A DNA stretch of 64,000 nt from Brevipalpus yothersi (Eukaryota; Arthropoda; Arachnida; Trombidiformes; Tenuipalpidae): contig QZCP01000215.1 in the NCBI GenBank assembly GCA_003956705.1, forward strand, positions 6,043 to 70,042, in the 5' to 3' direction. The translations under genes were made by a program, and so were the position numbers. Below are positions 45,502-57,747 of the stretch, piece after piece; position 1 is the first letter of the stretch, and every line of letters begins with the position of its first letter. The notes under the pieces were generated by a model. The model was given only the letters and a program-made list of their open reading frames with translations. It ran no database searches and was not told the origin of the DNA.

Positions 45502-48500
45502 GTAAGAGCTGGAACGAAAAAAAATTCTAATCATGATGATGATAGAAAAAAAGAGATACAGTAAGAAGAAGAAAAAAAATCTTACGCAAACACATAATGT
45601 TATCTAGACACTTGGAATACTTTATCTGGAGAATGTGGATTAATTGGAGATCAAATGTTACTGAACAATTCTTGCCTTTTTTTTCTATTCACTATACTTT
45701 TTCTTCTTCTTTCGTTTCCAAAGTGGATTGCTCCTTATACAGCTGATAATCCGATTTGTGTGGGCAATACTGTTCACCAGGATCTTAAACGTTTACTCTA
45801 TGATATTTTGAAATTCTCTCTTCGATTAATATCATTCTTTATCGGAAACTTATCAGAGCATGCAGAGTAACAGAGGAAAGCTTCTTCGTTTTCTTCAAGA
45901 TATATCCGTTTCAATCTTGTTTCGGGATAAAATATGTTCAACCGAGACTTTGAACATGATCATCTAGCCAGAATAGATCGATTTTGGGATGATGGGATGA
46001 GTGAATTTTCTTCTTCAATTCCAATTTTGATCTCTTCTCATGGTCATGACATTCCCATGTATTGCTGTCCTTGTCAACTAGTTGTCATACATGTACTCTC
46101 ATATTAATCATACCAAATGATGACCTGTATTACGGTTGACCTCGATAAAATTATAACTGATGGAATGTATATTTGAGAGTCAGAGTGGATGTTGACAAAA
46201 TCCAGTAGGAATTGAAGATACTTCCACTGCTCAAAGTATTCCCTAATATACTCTAATATACTCTATTTCAATGGTAGTGTGGAAAAAAAGTGGAGAAATC
46301 TTACCTCAAAAAAAATCAGAATGATGAAATGATCAAAAAATCTGATCACGTGCCATTCCAATTGTGGTTCAATTGAATTGGTTTTGGCATTTTTTTGCTG
46401 GGCCTACTTCTTTACCATCATTTCTTAGCATCAAAACTTTTCTGACCATCTCCATGTGAAACCTGTGATTTGATGAACTTAAATCTGATGCTCTAGAGGC
46501 CGAGTGTTTCAATTATTTTGAAAACACATATACACACACTGATTCTACATGAGAAGAGAATCGAATTCACCAAGAAGAAAGAGAAGAGAAAGAAATCGTT
46601 AACAAAAAGTTCTGTAGGCATGAATAATCTATCCATCCAATATTCCACCTACATCAGCATTACAATACTTTTGTACAATACTTTCCGAACTTTTGAGAAA
46701 AAAAGACATGATTTATACATACATCCTTCTCTGCAATCCTTTTGTTACAAAAACTTTTGAGCACTTCATTTCATGAGCATGAAATCGATCTCATTTGACT
46801 TGATTGGAATCAAAATTAGCGAAAAAGAGATGAGAAAAAGATGGCTTCTCCACTCAATATATACTGAGCCACTTGATAAAAGAAGAAAGAGAGAGAGAGA
46901 GAAAGACTATCTTCCAATCGGTTGAAGATTGCTTCATTCTAACAGTTTCTACTATTTGAAACCCTCATGATAATGGGAAGCAATTTGATTTCCACTCACG
47001 CAATTGGAACAGCTTCACTTGTATGCCAATTTAATCAGCCTCAAGCTCTAATTTTCTAGGCTTTTCTGTTCTCTCTCTTTCTTTGCCAATGAATATATTC
47101 TTATTCAGTCACTTTACGAAATACTCCAAAATTCAATGACCAGACTAATAGAGTAGCAATATTCTAGTGTTATATCGATAAATACTGTTCAGATCAAGAT
47201 TGTTGATTATTGTTGATGCATTTGATTGTTTCGATTTTTTGGAGATAAAAGAGTTAACTGAAATCATATTTCGATGAATCTATTTCAAACCGATTTTGAT
47301 TGCTCATTTTTCTCGCCCAAAAAAATTGACTTTTATTCGATTGAAACTTTTTTTTACTCTTTTTACACACATAATTTGAAATGGAATTAAGAGAAATTGA
47401 TAATAAAAATTGAGATTATTTTGTGACCTTAAATTAGATTTCCTTTTTTCTCTTCTTCTTCTGGTTGAAAGAGAAGAGAGAATAATCATTTATTCGTGAC
47501 AAATGTTGATTTACAGTTGAAATATTAACGAAAATTGTTCCCATATTAAACAACATGTGATTGATAGAGAGGAAAGAGAATAGATTTGATGATGTGAAGA
47601 AATGGAATGGCCATTTGTGTGTATAATTTGGTGGAATTTTTTTGCCTCTCTCTCTTATACCTCTTTCGTGCTCTATCTAACGTAAAAAATTTGAATATGT
47701 TGATGGGAGTAACATTTGATGACTTTATTGGCCCTGGAAACATAAACTGTAGCCATAACATTAATACAATCATAAAACTTTTCCACACGCTCCTACACAT
47801 ACCGATAGTCTACATGTGAATTGAAAGTGGAAGCCACTTTAGGATCATTTGTCAGCTATTTGATGCATATGATCCCAGCCAGTGGATTTCATATAAATTA
47901 GGGATCTTGTGAAAATGATGTTGAACAAAATGCACTCATATACAAACATAGAGAAAGAGAGAAAAAAACACTCAACACTTGTGTGTGGAAAAGGATTTCC
48001 TCCTCCCTCATCTCATTTGATTCAATGTTAACAGTTTTCTTTGGGTCTATGTTAAAATGACCACAATCAAAGCAAGTACAGAAAAAGAAGAAGAAGAAGA
48101 AGAGAATCGGAAGAGAGAAGAAAATAAATTGAGCAAGTTCCGATGTTTTCCCATCGATTTTTTACTTTCTCTCTCTCAGTCTCTCCATTCATGGATGCTG
48201 TGTGGCCGAGGGAAGACTGGTGAGATGCTTGATTCCTTTATCAGTCTTCTTTAGCATGAATTTATCATGACCAAGTAGAAGATGAGTTGAGTTAAGAAGA
48301 AGAAAAAGAAACTCTTGTGCTTTTCAACTTCTTTCCATCACATTCTTTTATCAACAATGAGCCAACACACACATTCTGGTCTGTTGCTTCACTTTTCAGA
48401 CTAAACAGAATAGAATAAATATACTCAACAGTATATTCTCTAACTGGATGAATTGCCAAAATATATACAGTGGCTGGATACTTTTAAACTGATAACAATG

Positions 48501-49323
48501 AAGGGAGAGAGAGAGAAAGAGAAAGAGTTAGGAGAACAAAATATTTTACCTGGAATTTTGATCCGAAAGATTCATCTCAACTAGGTATTTGAAGCTGTCA
48601 AATAGTTTTTCCACTATGAGAGAATGATTTCATCTCTCCCTGTCAAACATTTTTGAGATGCGTCGAAAATTTCCTGTTTTCTTGGAAAAGAACTCATCAA
48701 TGGCTCATTGTGAACTGAAATACATCTGATTAAATGATCTTGTGGTCAGTCTATTTCTGGTTTTCTTGGAATCATTTCCAATTTCTCATCACGATTATCT
48801 TTCGATTTGGTAGAGAATAATCTTAGAGCTCAAAAATTTCCACTCCGACACTATTATATCACCCCAAAAGACCAAGGAAATTCTATGCTCACATCAATAT
48901 CATAGTGTATGAACAAACAGTGAGTCCCTGTTAATTATAATGGATTTCGAATGATGATAAACAAAGTCAGATAGCATCGACTGAATTAGCTAAAGGGTAG
49001 AAAATCTAGGCTCAAATATCATGGATAGAAGAAAATTAGGTAACATAGGGTGTGATAAGTTCGTATTGGAAATCATTTGATACTGTGTTGAACGGATGGA
49101 AACACTTTGGGCATGAAAGAGAAAGAGAGACTTGTTTATCCAGCAGAAATAATGCCACAGCATCGAAGGAAAACGGATACAGAGAATATACGAAAGCCAT
49201 CATTTCCATGGGATATATCTGGCTGGAAAGAGAAGTGTTAAAGTTAAGGAATAGAAGTGTTAAGATAGATAAAGAGGCAAGCAAATAGAGGAAAATATGT
49301 GAGCAAGAATATACAAGAGAAAA
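45502..49323. other. Probable first intron of the GPCR gene, part 1
   Basis: 3.8 kb of AT-rich DNA between the GPCR exon and the copia insertion. No exon with a helix 2 motif was found. A 71-codon hydrophobic frame at 45655-45870 is not convincing. Confidence 0.5.
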
Positions 49324-49328
49324 GAGAT
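49324..49328 (+). repeat. Target site duplication, left (GAGAT)
   Basis: Five bases repeated at 53976-53980; five is the usual duplication for copia integrases. Confidence 0.9.
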
Positions 49329-49631
49329 TATTGGAAAATCCACTTAATTGCAGTATCACGGCCTATTACCGGGCAAAACAGTATCAACTTCCACACAGGA
49401 ACCGTCACCACCCGGCGACTATACTCAATAGTTTAAGCTAAGATATATGTTTTATTAAGTGAAGTTAACTATTTAAGGTCTACAATAGGAATAATCTAAG
49501 AATGTAAAGTTAATCATGAAGAAAATATCAGGCCATTATTCTAGCCTCCTGTAACTACAAAAACTTATCATACGATATATTATTGCCAAATATTCTATGG
49601 TTTGTGACTGAACTCCCAACAATATCCAACA
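49329..49631 (-). repeat. 3' LTR of the copia element
   Basis: 303 bases, matching 53673-53975 with no difference seen by eye. Confidence 0.96.
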
Positions 49632-49640
49632 CTCCTCCTC
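49632..49640 (-). other. Polypurine tract of the copia element
   Basis: Element-strand GAGGAGGAG immediately before the 3' LTR, the expected site for plus-strand priming. Confidence 0.85.
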
Positions 49641-49650
49641 AGGCACAAAC

Positions 49651-52600
49651 CTAGTGAATATTTATTCCACCTCTGAGCCTTTTGAAAATATTTTTCGATA
49701 AAGCTTTGGTGAATATATCGGCCAGCATTTCCGATGTTGGACAATATTCTAGCTTAATCGCTTTCATCTTTATCTTTTCATGCACAAATCTATACTTTAT
49801 ACTAATATGCTTGCTTTTAACGGCAAAACTTCCGTTATTTGCAAGCTTGATACAACTTTGATTGTCCTCGAAAATCTTTGTTGGACCTTCTAGAGGTAGG
49901 TCTAACTCGAATAGAAGAGATCGAAACCAAAGTATTTCTGCTGTCAATAAAGCTAGTGACATATATTCCGCTTCCATGGTGGAAAGTGTCACACAATTCT
50001 GCTTCTTGCTTGCCCATGAGACACAGCTACCATACAGAAATACACAGTAACCACTTGTACTTCTCCTGTCAGGCTCATTACCACCCCAATTAGCGTCGCT
50101 GTAACCCATGAGTGATTGTGCAATATCATCTTGAACTAGTCCTAACTTTAGCCTGAAATCAGCAGTCCCACGCAAATATCGGTAAATACGTTTCACTGCG
50201 TTCCAGTGCTCCTTTCGATGATCTGCCATGAATTGGCTCACAATACCAACAGCCATGGTGATATCAGGTCTTGTACAAGATGATAAATAAATTAGAGCAC
50301 CCACAGCTTCGCGATATGGCACCCGATCAGATTCGTTCTGACGAGTTTGATCTTCATCTTCATCACTTGTGGAGAATTTTAGACTAACTTCCATTGGAGT
50401 TTCAATAGGTTTTACGTTCTCAAATCCAAATCGAGTGAGAATCTGGGAACAATAATTCTCTTGGTCAAGATCAATAGTTTTTGCATCGAAATCTCTTGAG
50501 ATTCTCATTCCAAGCAAAAACTTTGGTTCCCCAAGATCTTTTATCTTGAATTCACTTTCTAATGCAAATACAAGCTTGTCGATATCATGCTCTTCTGTTG
50601 AGGACACGATCATATCATCAACGTAGACGACCAAGAAAAGTCTATTCTTCCGATAGACACAATGATCAGACTCTAATCTTTGGAATCCTCGTTCAATAAG
50701 GAAAGTATCTAGAGTTTGATTCCATTGTCTCGAGGCTTGTTTTAACCCATAGAGAGACTTTTTCAGTTTACATACTAAGTTCTGACCAATCTCAAAGCCT
50801 ATTGGCTGGTCCATGTAAATAGTTTCATCAAGTGTACCGTTGAGGAAAGCTGTCTTGACATCGAGTTGTCTCATCCTCATCGATTCAGCTGCAGCGATGG
50901 TCAAGATGGTCCTGATGGTACTCATCTTAGCAACTGGAGAGTATGTTTCGAAATAATCAATGCCTTCAACTTGAGTGAAACCTCTTGCAACAAGACGAGC
51001 TTTGAATCGATCTATTTCGCCACTAGGACTCTGCTTGATGTTGTAGACCCATTTGCATGATACAACATTCTGATCTATTGGCTTTTGAACTAGATCCCAT
51101 GTATCATTCTCGATTAAAGAATTGTGCTCCTCCTGCATTGCAAGTTTCCAATCTCTAGAGTTATCCATTTTACATGCTTCTTCATAACTCCTCGGAATTG
51201 GAATGTCATGAACATAGCGCAAATCACTGGTAATTTTATTTGTTACATCTTGAGAAACATCAGTGCTGCTGGGATCCAAACTGAGAGAATTCTCTGTAAT
51301 TTTGAGCAAACTCTTCTCATCAAAAATAACATTTTTAGCATTACGTATGCGATTGGTACCCTTTTCCAGCAACCTGTAAGCCTTCATGTCTTGAGCATAT
51401 CCCATGAAAAGACACTCTACTCCTCTTTGATCAAGCTTTTTCTTTCTTTGAGCCTCAGGTAGGTGAGCGTAAGCTGTGCATCCAAAAATTCTCAGATGCT
51501 CAATGTTAGGCTTCTTACCAAACCATAGCTCATAAGGAGTCAATTTTTCAAGAACTTTCGTTGGCAAGCGATTTTTCAAATATGCTGCTGTTCTTGCTGC
51601 TTCAGCCCAAAGCTTGTTTGGTAAGCCAGCTTGATCGAGCATACATCTCATCATGTCCTGAATAGTTCTATTCATTCTTTCAGCTTTACCATTTTGCTGT
51701 GGATTGTATGGGACTGACTTTTGGTGCTCAATATGATTTTTCTCGAGAATTGATTCGAAGTCCTCTGATATATACTCTAACGCATTATCAGTTCGAATCG
51801 CTCTTACTTTCTCTTCTCTCTGTTTCGAAACTAATCCCAGAAAGTTTTTCAACGAGTTTATCACATCTGATCTAGCCTTCAGTACATCGAGGAAGATCAT
51901 GTTACTTTTATCATCAATGAAAGTCACAAAGTACTTGAATCCACGGAGACTTGGTTCAAATGGACCACAAATATCACTATGAACCAATTCAACAACTTTT
52001 TCAGCTCTGTTACCTGAAGAGGAATATGGACTCTTCGTGATCTTATTCTTTGCACAAGTCCTGCAAAAATCATCTTCGATCACGTCCATATCGAAACCCT
52101 CTACTAGATCTTTCAAGCTTCGCATCGAAGCTTTACCGACATGACCTAATCTAGCATGCCATAATGGAGTGGACTTCTGAGAATCTTTCTCTTTCTTCAA
52201 TTTTCCATCCTCTAGAGGAAAAAGAATATTCTTTCTGTTGGGATAACATCTAGCATGATACACGTTATTCCCAACTAGATCTCCGACGAGAACAATCTCT
52301 CCATTGAAAGTAAATTCTTTCACACCATTACCTCCAAAAGATAAGGCACCTTTCTTATCAAATGTACCCTCTGAGATAATGTTATCCACAACATCTGGCA
52401 TATGGAGAACATTAGTTAAGGTCAATCTCCCTTTACCTTGTGGTAAATTAGTGATTAATACAACATCACCAATGCCAATAGCTTTTATTGAGGTTCCTTT
52501 AGCCATCGAAAGGTATTTCGGCTCGATTTTCTTATAATTTTCGAAGACTTCTCTGTCATTGCAGCAGTGACACGAAGCACCTGAATCAATCATCCAAATA

Positions 52601-53538
52601 TCAGATTTACCTTTGTGTACCTCAGCCAAACTATCCCGAGAAATGATCCCATCTTTCAATGAGAATGCAATATCTTGGATTTTCTCTTCAATTTGGTTCA
52701 AAGATTTATCTTGACTCGATTGTCTGATGTTTTGCGAGTCTTGCTTGGCTTTGAGTCTGCAATCTTTGATGAAGTGACCTACTTTCTTGCAAAAGAAACA
52801 CTTCTTCGGTTCCGAAAACTTTTTCTGATTGGATTCGTGTCGAGTTGAACCTGACCTATTACCTCTATCCTGGAATTTACCTCTACCTCGATCGTTTTGG
52901 TGATTCCTAGTGGTCATACCGTAGGCTATACCTGAATGAGAATTATTCGTCCTTCTTCTAATTCTCTGTTCTTCCGACTGAATCTTCGAATACATCTTTT
53001 CAAAGGTGAGATTATCAATATCAGAATGAAAAATTTGGGCAACTGAATCGAGTCGTCTAGGGAGATTGAATAGAATTATCGTCAGGAAATACTTTTCATC
53101 AAAATATTGGTCAACAGCCTTGATTTCCATGTATATCATTTTGGCCCTGTTCATGTATTCCAGAGGAGCCTCATCTTCACACCTCAAGGCCTGGAGATCC
53201 CAATACAACTGGACCTTTGTTGAGCTCGTTTTTGGGGCAAACATATCTTCCAGCCTTTCATATGCTTTCTGAGCACTGGGAGACTCTCTCACTACATGAA
53301 TAAGATCATTACTGACATGAAGACCGATGATAGCTCGGGCCTTGCTTGATTCACTCTTGAACTTTGCCTTTTCTTTCTCACTTGGATTTGGCCCTAGCTT
53401 GGTCGTTCCATCGACGTACCCCCACAGATCATCTTTAGCTAATAAGAACATCAGCTTACTTGACCAGGTAGTAAAATTCGTACCATCGAGAATTTCAATA
53501 CCTTTAGGAACATCCATCATAATTGTATTCCTATTCAT
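49651..53538 (-). CDS. Copia gag-pol polyprotein, intact
   Basis: One frame of 1295 residues; the first ATG is at 53538-53536 and TAG is at 49653-49651. Approximate residue order: copia-type Gag 1-230; CCHC zinc knuckle CFFCKKVGHFIKDC near 247; protease WMIDSGASCHCC near 315; pre-integrase motif WHARLGHVGKASMRSL near 460 with a following C-x2-C; integrase core near 515-640 (VHSDICGPF, IRTDNALEY, QQNGKAERMNR); reverse transcriptase 820-1050 with the YVDD active site near 972; RNase H about 1165-1280 (SDANWGG, TLSTMEAEY, EDNQSC). It copies element RNA into DNA and integrates it. All catalytic motifs are present and there is no stop or frameshift. Gag and Pol share one frame, so Gag excess must come from alternative splicing, as in Drosophila copia, or from processing; the sequence does not show which. 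Confidence 0.96.
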   Translation of the reverse strand: MNRNTIMMDVPKGIEILDGTNFTTWSSKLMFLLAKDDLWGYVDGTTKLGPNPSEKEKAKFKSESSKARAIIGLHVSNDLIHVVRESPSAQKAYERLEDMFAPKTSSTKVQLYWDLQALRCEDEAPLEYMNRAKMIYMEIKAVDQYFDEKYFLTIILFNLPRRLDSVAQIFHSDIDNLTFEKMYSKIQSEEQRIRRRTNNSHSGIAYGMTTRNHQNDRGRGKFQDRGNRSGSTRHESNQKKFSEPKKCFFCKKVGHFIKDCRLKAKQDSQNIRQSSQDKSLNQIEEKIQDIAFSLKDGIISRDSLAEVHKGKSDIWMIDSGASCHCCNDREVFENYKKIEPKYLSMAKGTSIKAIGIGDVVLITNLPQGKGRLTLTNVLHMPDVVDNIISEGTFDKKGALSFGGNGVKEFTFNGEIVLVGDLVGNNVYHARCYPNRKNILFPLEDGKLKKEKDSQKSTPLWHARLGHVGKASMRSLKDLVEGFDMDVIEDDFCRTCAKNKITKSPYSSSGNRAEKVVELVHSDICGPFEPSLRGFKYFVTFIDDKSNMIFLDVLKARSDVINSLKNFLGLVSKQREEKVRAIRTDNALEYISEDFESILEKNHIEHQKSVPYNPQQNGKAERMNRTIQDMMRCMLDQAGLPNKLWAEAARTAAYLKNRLPTKVLEKLTPYELWFGKKPNIEHLRIFGCTAYAHLPEAQRKKKLDQRGVECLFMGYAQDMKAYRLLEKGTNRIRNAKNVIFDEKSLLKITENSLSLDPSSTDVSQDVTNKITSDLRYVHDIPIPRSYEEACKMDNSRDWKLAMQEEHNSLIENDTWDLVQKPIDQNVVSCKWVYNIKQSPSGEIDRFKARLVARGFTQVEGIDYFETYSPVAKMSTIRTILTIAAAESMRMRQLDVKTAFLNGTLDETIYMDQPIGFEIGQNLVCKLKKSLYGLKQASRQWNQTLDTFLIERGFQRLESDHCVYRKNRLFLVVYVDDMIVSSTEEHDIDKLVFALESEFKIKDLGEPKFLLGMRISRDFDAKTIDLDQENYCSQILTRFGFENVKPIETPMEVSLKFSTSDEDEDQTRQNESDRVPYREAVGALIYLSSCTRPDITMAVGIVSQFMADHRKEHWNAVKRIYRYLRGTADFRLKLGLVQDDIAQSLMGYSDANWGGNEPDRRSTSGYCVFLYGSCVSWASKKQNCVTLSTMEAEYMSLALLTAEILWFRSLLFELDLPLEGPTKIFEDNQSCIKLANNGSFAVKSKHISIKYRFVHEKIKMKAIKLEYCPTSEMLADIFTKALSKNIFKRLRGGINIH

Positions 53539-53660
53539 AAAATTCACAAGATATCCGATGGGCTTTGCTAGGTAATCCTATTGGGTAATCCGAGTGGTTA
53601 ATCCTTATTGGCACTCACTATCACAGTTAGTATCCAATAAATGTGCAATACGGAAGCACA

Positions 53661-53672
53661 GGACCCATAACC
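53661..53672 (-). promoter_or_regulatory. Primer binding site, half-tRNA type (initiator Met)
   Basis: Directly next to the 5' LTR, the element strand reads GGTTATGGGTCC. This complements the anticodon arm of initiator tRNA-Met (GGGCCCATAACC) with one mismatch. Drosophila copia and yeast Ty5 use the same internal, half-tRNA priming. Confidence 0.75.
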
Positions 53673-53975
53673 TATTGGAAAATCCACTTAATTGCAGTAT
53701 CACGGCCTATTACCGGGCAAAACAGTATCAACTTCCACACAGGAACCGTCACCACCCGGCGACTATACTCAATAGTTTAAGCTAAGATATATGTTTTATT
53801 AAGTGAAGTTAACTATTTAAGGTCTACAATAGGAATAATCTAAGAATGTAAAGTTAATCATGAAGAAAATATCAGGCCATTATTCTAGCCTCCTGTAACT
53901 ACAAAAACTTATCATACGATATATTATTGCCAAATATTCTATGGTTTGTGACTGAACTCCCAACAATATCCAACA
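53673..53975 (-). repeat. 5' LTR of the copia element
   Basis: 303 bases, matching 49329-49631; contains the presumed promoter of the element. Confidence 0.96.
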
Positions 53976-53980
53976 GAGAT
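53976..53980 (+). repeat. Target site duplication, right (GAGAT)
   Basis: Partner of 49324-49328. Confidence 0.9.
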
Positions 53981-54244
53981 AAATAAGATCTCTGAAAGTG
54001 TTTTGGAATAAAGAGGTGAACACAAGTTGACCATCAAAGAGGAAGAGTCAAAGTTTTTGAAATATTAAGCCATTTCCTATTCTTCACCATGATTTCAACA
54101 CTCTTCGATGCCATCGCCAGATTTTGCACTCTATTTTGCTTACTTTAATGCCATAATAATCTCTCACGCTCAATTCCGGTTGTTCATGATACCGATTGTT
54201 CAGATGTTCAGATGGAGAGTATACACATCAGACGTATGTATATG

Positions 54245-54248
<4 letters not shown>

Positions 54249-54296
<48 letters not shown>
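54249..54296 (+). repeat. (GA)24 microsatellite
   Basis: Perfect GA run about 270 bases right of the copia insertion. Confidence 0.97.
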
Positions 54297-54299
<3 letters not shown>

Positions 54300-57200
54300 C
54301 TTGGAGATTTGTTCATGGCTAAGTCACCATACTGAAGTGAACAGTTATGAAGCTTACCCAGGATCATGAGTGTCACTATACAATAAGATTCACGAGCAAT
54401 AATGATATGGGAAATGAGTAGTGTTGAATTGGATTGTCACCATTAGAGAGGAATCAAAAAGCAGATCCAGATTAACATCGATATAGCATTCATGAAAACA
54501 AATCAGAAGAAAGAGAGAGTGGGAGAAAGGGAGAAAGGGATGAGAATACCCTTCAATTCTGATAATAAAATATTCCAATTGATAGCTCATCTTGAAACAA
54601 TCATACTTCATACTCTACCATAATAATATCGCTCAATGTCAACGATGATAGAAAGTGATCTATTTGAAGGGATAAGAATTCTTATACACTTGACCATTTG
54701 ATATTGTATGACAAGGGTTTCGGATCTTTTCGATTTTGTTCCATGTTCTCGAACTTGCTCCCATGAAAGAGATAAGAGTAAAAGATGAGCGGCAATAAAA
54801 CCATTGATCATTTTGGGATCATTCTGTCGTAAACAAAAAGCTTCTCCACTATCATTAATCTATCAAATGATATAAGTTGAAATATATATTTATATGTATA
54901 GACAAATATATCAACGGAAATATCTTCATACATCTGATTGGATAGCCTCTATACCCATATACTGTTGTGTGTTCATCTTGAACTTGAATATATTCACCAA
55001 TGATACACTTTCTTGCCTCAATGCTGAGCCCATAACTTTAGGATTCTCCCGGTTGAGGAATGGAAGAAAATGTTCTGGTCTATCACCATGAAGAGTTATT
55101 CATGATGATGGCTAAAGATCTGTGTGTGCGTATATGCATCACGATACAGAGCATTTCATATGCTTTCGAAATAAGGTACAATATATAACGTTGATGCTTG
55201 TCTGCTTTCAACTCATATCTCCTTCATTTCGTCTGACCCATTTTTCTTCCTCCTTTTCTATCTGGTTATTCATTTTCCCATACATACATTCACATTAGAA
55301 TTGCGTATATTCTTTCTAACGTTAGGTGTACACATATAAGTGTATTCCATACACTCATCCTGCTCAACACTATTATTGATGCGCTGATGATATCACACAT
55401 AGTGGGTAATATACTGTGAGCCAAGAGTTGAGATAGGTTTCATCTTCAAGCTTGATTCGATTACAACTGTTGGATATTCTCTGGGATCAGCTTTTTTCTC
55501 ATCCATAGAATTCTCTCTCTTTCTAATAACATTCACACACACACATACACACACTCAAATGAGAATAGATGCAAGAATTCACTTTCCTTTTACCTGCATG
55601 ATAGAACCTTGTATGTGAGTGAGAGAGAAAAAGTGATGAAGATACACTCCAAAGTATTCCGAATTTACATGGTGCCACTGATCAATGCTGACCTTCACAT
55701 TATCAACCTTGTAGGGCTTGCAAAATGAATTATGTAATCACTATTTAAGTGATTGTATGAGGTTTCTCTTTTTTCCACTTTATTCACAGCAAAAAAAAAG
55801 AAAGGAGAAAAAAACGGTATTTCTCGATTAATAGTAGCTTAATATCATTGATGAATATTGATTACAGAGTGAGAAAGAAAGAAAGAAAAAAGACGCTTGC
55901 CTTGATGACTTTTCTCTGGCAGGATCTCTCTTGCAAGATTATCTACATTCGAGTGAACCTTGAAAGTGAAACTGAACCTTTCTACTATTCTATAGCCGAT
56001 AGAAAATGTCATTATCTCCCAGGATTTCAACACTGATAGATTCTCTCACTTAGATTGGCTACGGAAAGAGGAGAGAAGAGTGATTCAAGACCAATAAAAA
56101 CTGATTACGGATGCACCTATTTGATGCTGTATATGTACTCTATGAGCGAAGCCTTTTTTGGTTGAAAAATTTCGAGTTATGCATATTACTGGAAGTATAT
56201 CTTGATGGAAAATAAAGTCAAAAGATAATCAATATTTAACATTCCCATTGGAGGTAGGGAGAAAAAGAGAAGAGAAAAAAAAAATAAAATACTTGGGCAT
56301 AAGAAAAATAAGTCCCAAAGAAGTAGCTGGAAAAGGTGAACGTAATAGAAAAAGAAGTCAAGAGGATAGAAGAGATGAAGAAAAAAAGAAGTATAGTCAT
56401 AGTTACTGGAATGCCGTATGTATGAATACGTATAGCCTTCTTTATCTTCATTCATTTGATGGCATGTTTGCATAATCTTATATCACAATGGAAAGTAAGA
56501 CAAATTTTGGTAAAATAAATTTGATAAATTACCTCTTCATGACTTTTTGCTTTTACCCCTGTATATATATATAAATGCAAATGTACATATATGGTCCTTC
56601 AAGGCACTCATTAAGGTTGAATTCTTTTTTGCATCAACTGAATTCAAAGACTAGACGGAAAAATTATACCAAGATCAAGGGCATATAGAATGGAAATAAA
56701 TGAATTAAAATGGAATATTGCGATACAATATGGAAGATGGAAAATTATTTTTCCTCTGTCTCTCTCTCTCCCACTATTCACCTCAAGACTATTTATTTCT
56801 CCTCTCAAAGTACATATATAATCTTGCTGTAAAAATTATTTTATGTAGATTGGGGAATACAAGGATACAAAGGTCAGGACGAAAATTGATTTTGGGTTGG
56901 AAGAAGAAAGAGAAAAAAAAGAATGTGGGAGGAGGAGTAGAAGAAAAGATGGTAAGATAATTTATCTTATTCTCGCTCTAGTTTATGCTCTCCGGATTTA
57001 TATTCCCTCAATAATATTATTCTTTTGCATCAACTGTCAGTTCACCAGGGTTTATTTTTCCAGACGCTACTTGATAGAGAGGCTGAAAGAAAGAGAGAGA
57101 GGGGAACAGTAATGTTATTACGTCTTCATAAAAGAATCGAAAAATTTGCTTCAGCGATGTTGAATAAGCACGAAGCTCTCTTTCTCTATCTCTCTCTATC

Positions 57201-57706
57201 TATCTGATTCCATCTTACTCTCTGATGTATAATCTGGGTATGTGGAAAGAAAATTCAGTAAAATTAGATAGAAGTAAAGGATGTATGCCAGTGAGTAGTG
57301 TTGTTGGATGAACAAGAATCGTGACGAAAGCAATTATATTTGGAATATTTCATCATCAACTGGAAGTTGGAGGCAGAAGAGGAAAGATGGAAGATGAAGA
57401 ATATCTTCTGAGAATAGCCTATGAGTCTGAGAATATAGTCAACAAAGTAGCAAATGATATTTGCTTCCCTTTTTGTATCCAAAAATTTTTGAATTCTCAA
57501 GAGTGGAAGGGCATTTGAAGGCTCAACAGAAGAAAATACACGAAAATACCGTAGAAGAAAGTAGTCAAGCTCTGTTCATCATCATATAATCTTGATAGAA
57601 TGTAATAAATGATCGAGAAAAAAAGAACTCAATGAAAGCTCAAAAGGTTCTGTTTACCGAATATTCCAAAAGGATGGAGTGAAAAAAAATCAACTGGACT
57701 GCATGC

Positions 57707-57707
<1 letters not shown>

Positions 57708-57740
<33 letters not shown>
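57708..57740 (+). repeat. (GA)n microsatellite
   Basis: About 16 GA units. Confidence 0.95.

Positions 57741-57747
<7 letters not shown>

Larger units (their letters stand above)
49329..53975 (-). mobile_element. Full-length Ty1/copia LTR retrotransposon
   Basis: A 4647-bp element in the - orientation. Two 303-bp LTRs (49329-49631 and 53673-53975) look identical by eye, and 5-bp target duplications GAGAT lie at 49324-49328 and 53976-53980. In element order: 5' LTR, primer binding site abutting the LTR, a leader of about 130 bases, one gag-pol frame, purine tract GAGGAGGAG, 3' LTR. The LTR runs TGTTGG...CCAATA, so it ends in TA rather than the usual CA. Identical LTRs plus an unbroken frame mean a very recent insertion. 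It lies antisense within what may be the GPCR's first intron. Confidence 0.96.

Noticed and set aside
45655..45870. 71-codon frame with a hydrophobic N-terminus just after the GPCR exon
   Set aside because: It does not resemble helix 2 of a peptide GPCR, has no matching acceptor, and pyrimidine-rich intron DNA readily gives such hydrophobic strings.
53536..53547. Start of gag-pol three codons earlier at 53547
   Set aside because: That codon is GTG; the first ATG is at 53538.
49835..53575. Several + and - frames overlapping the copia gag-pol gene
   Set aside because: They are shadows of the 1295-residue frame, which carries every expected motif.
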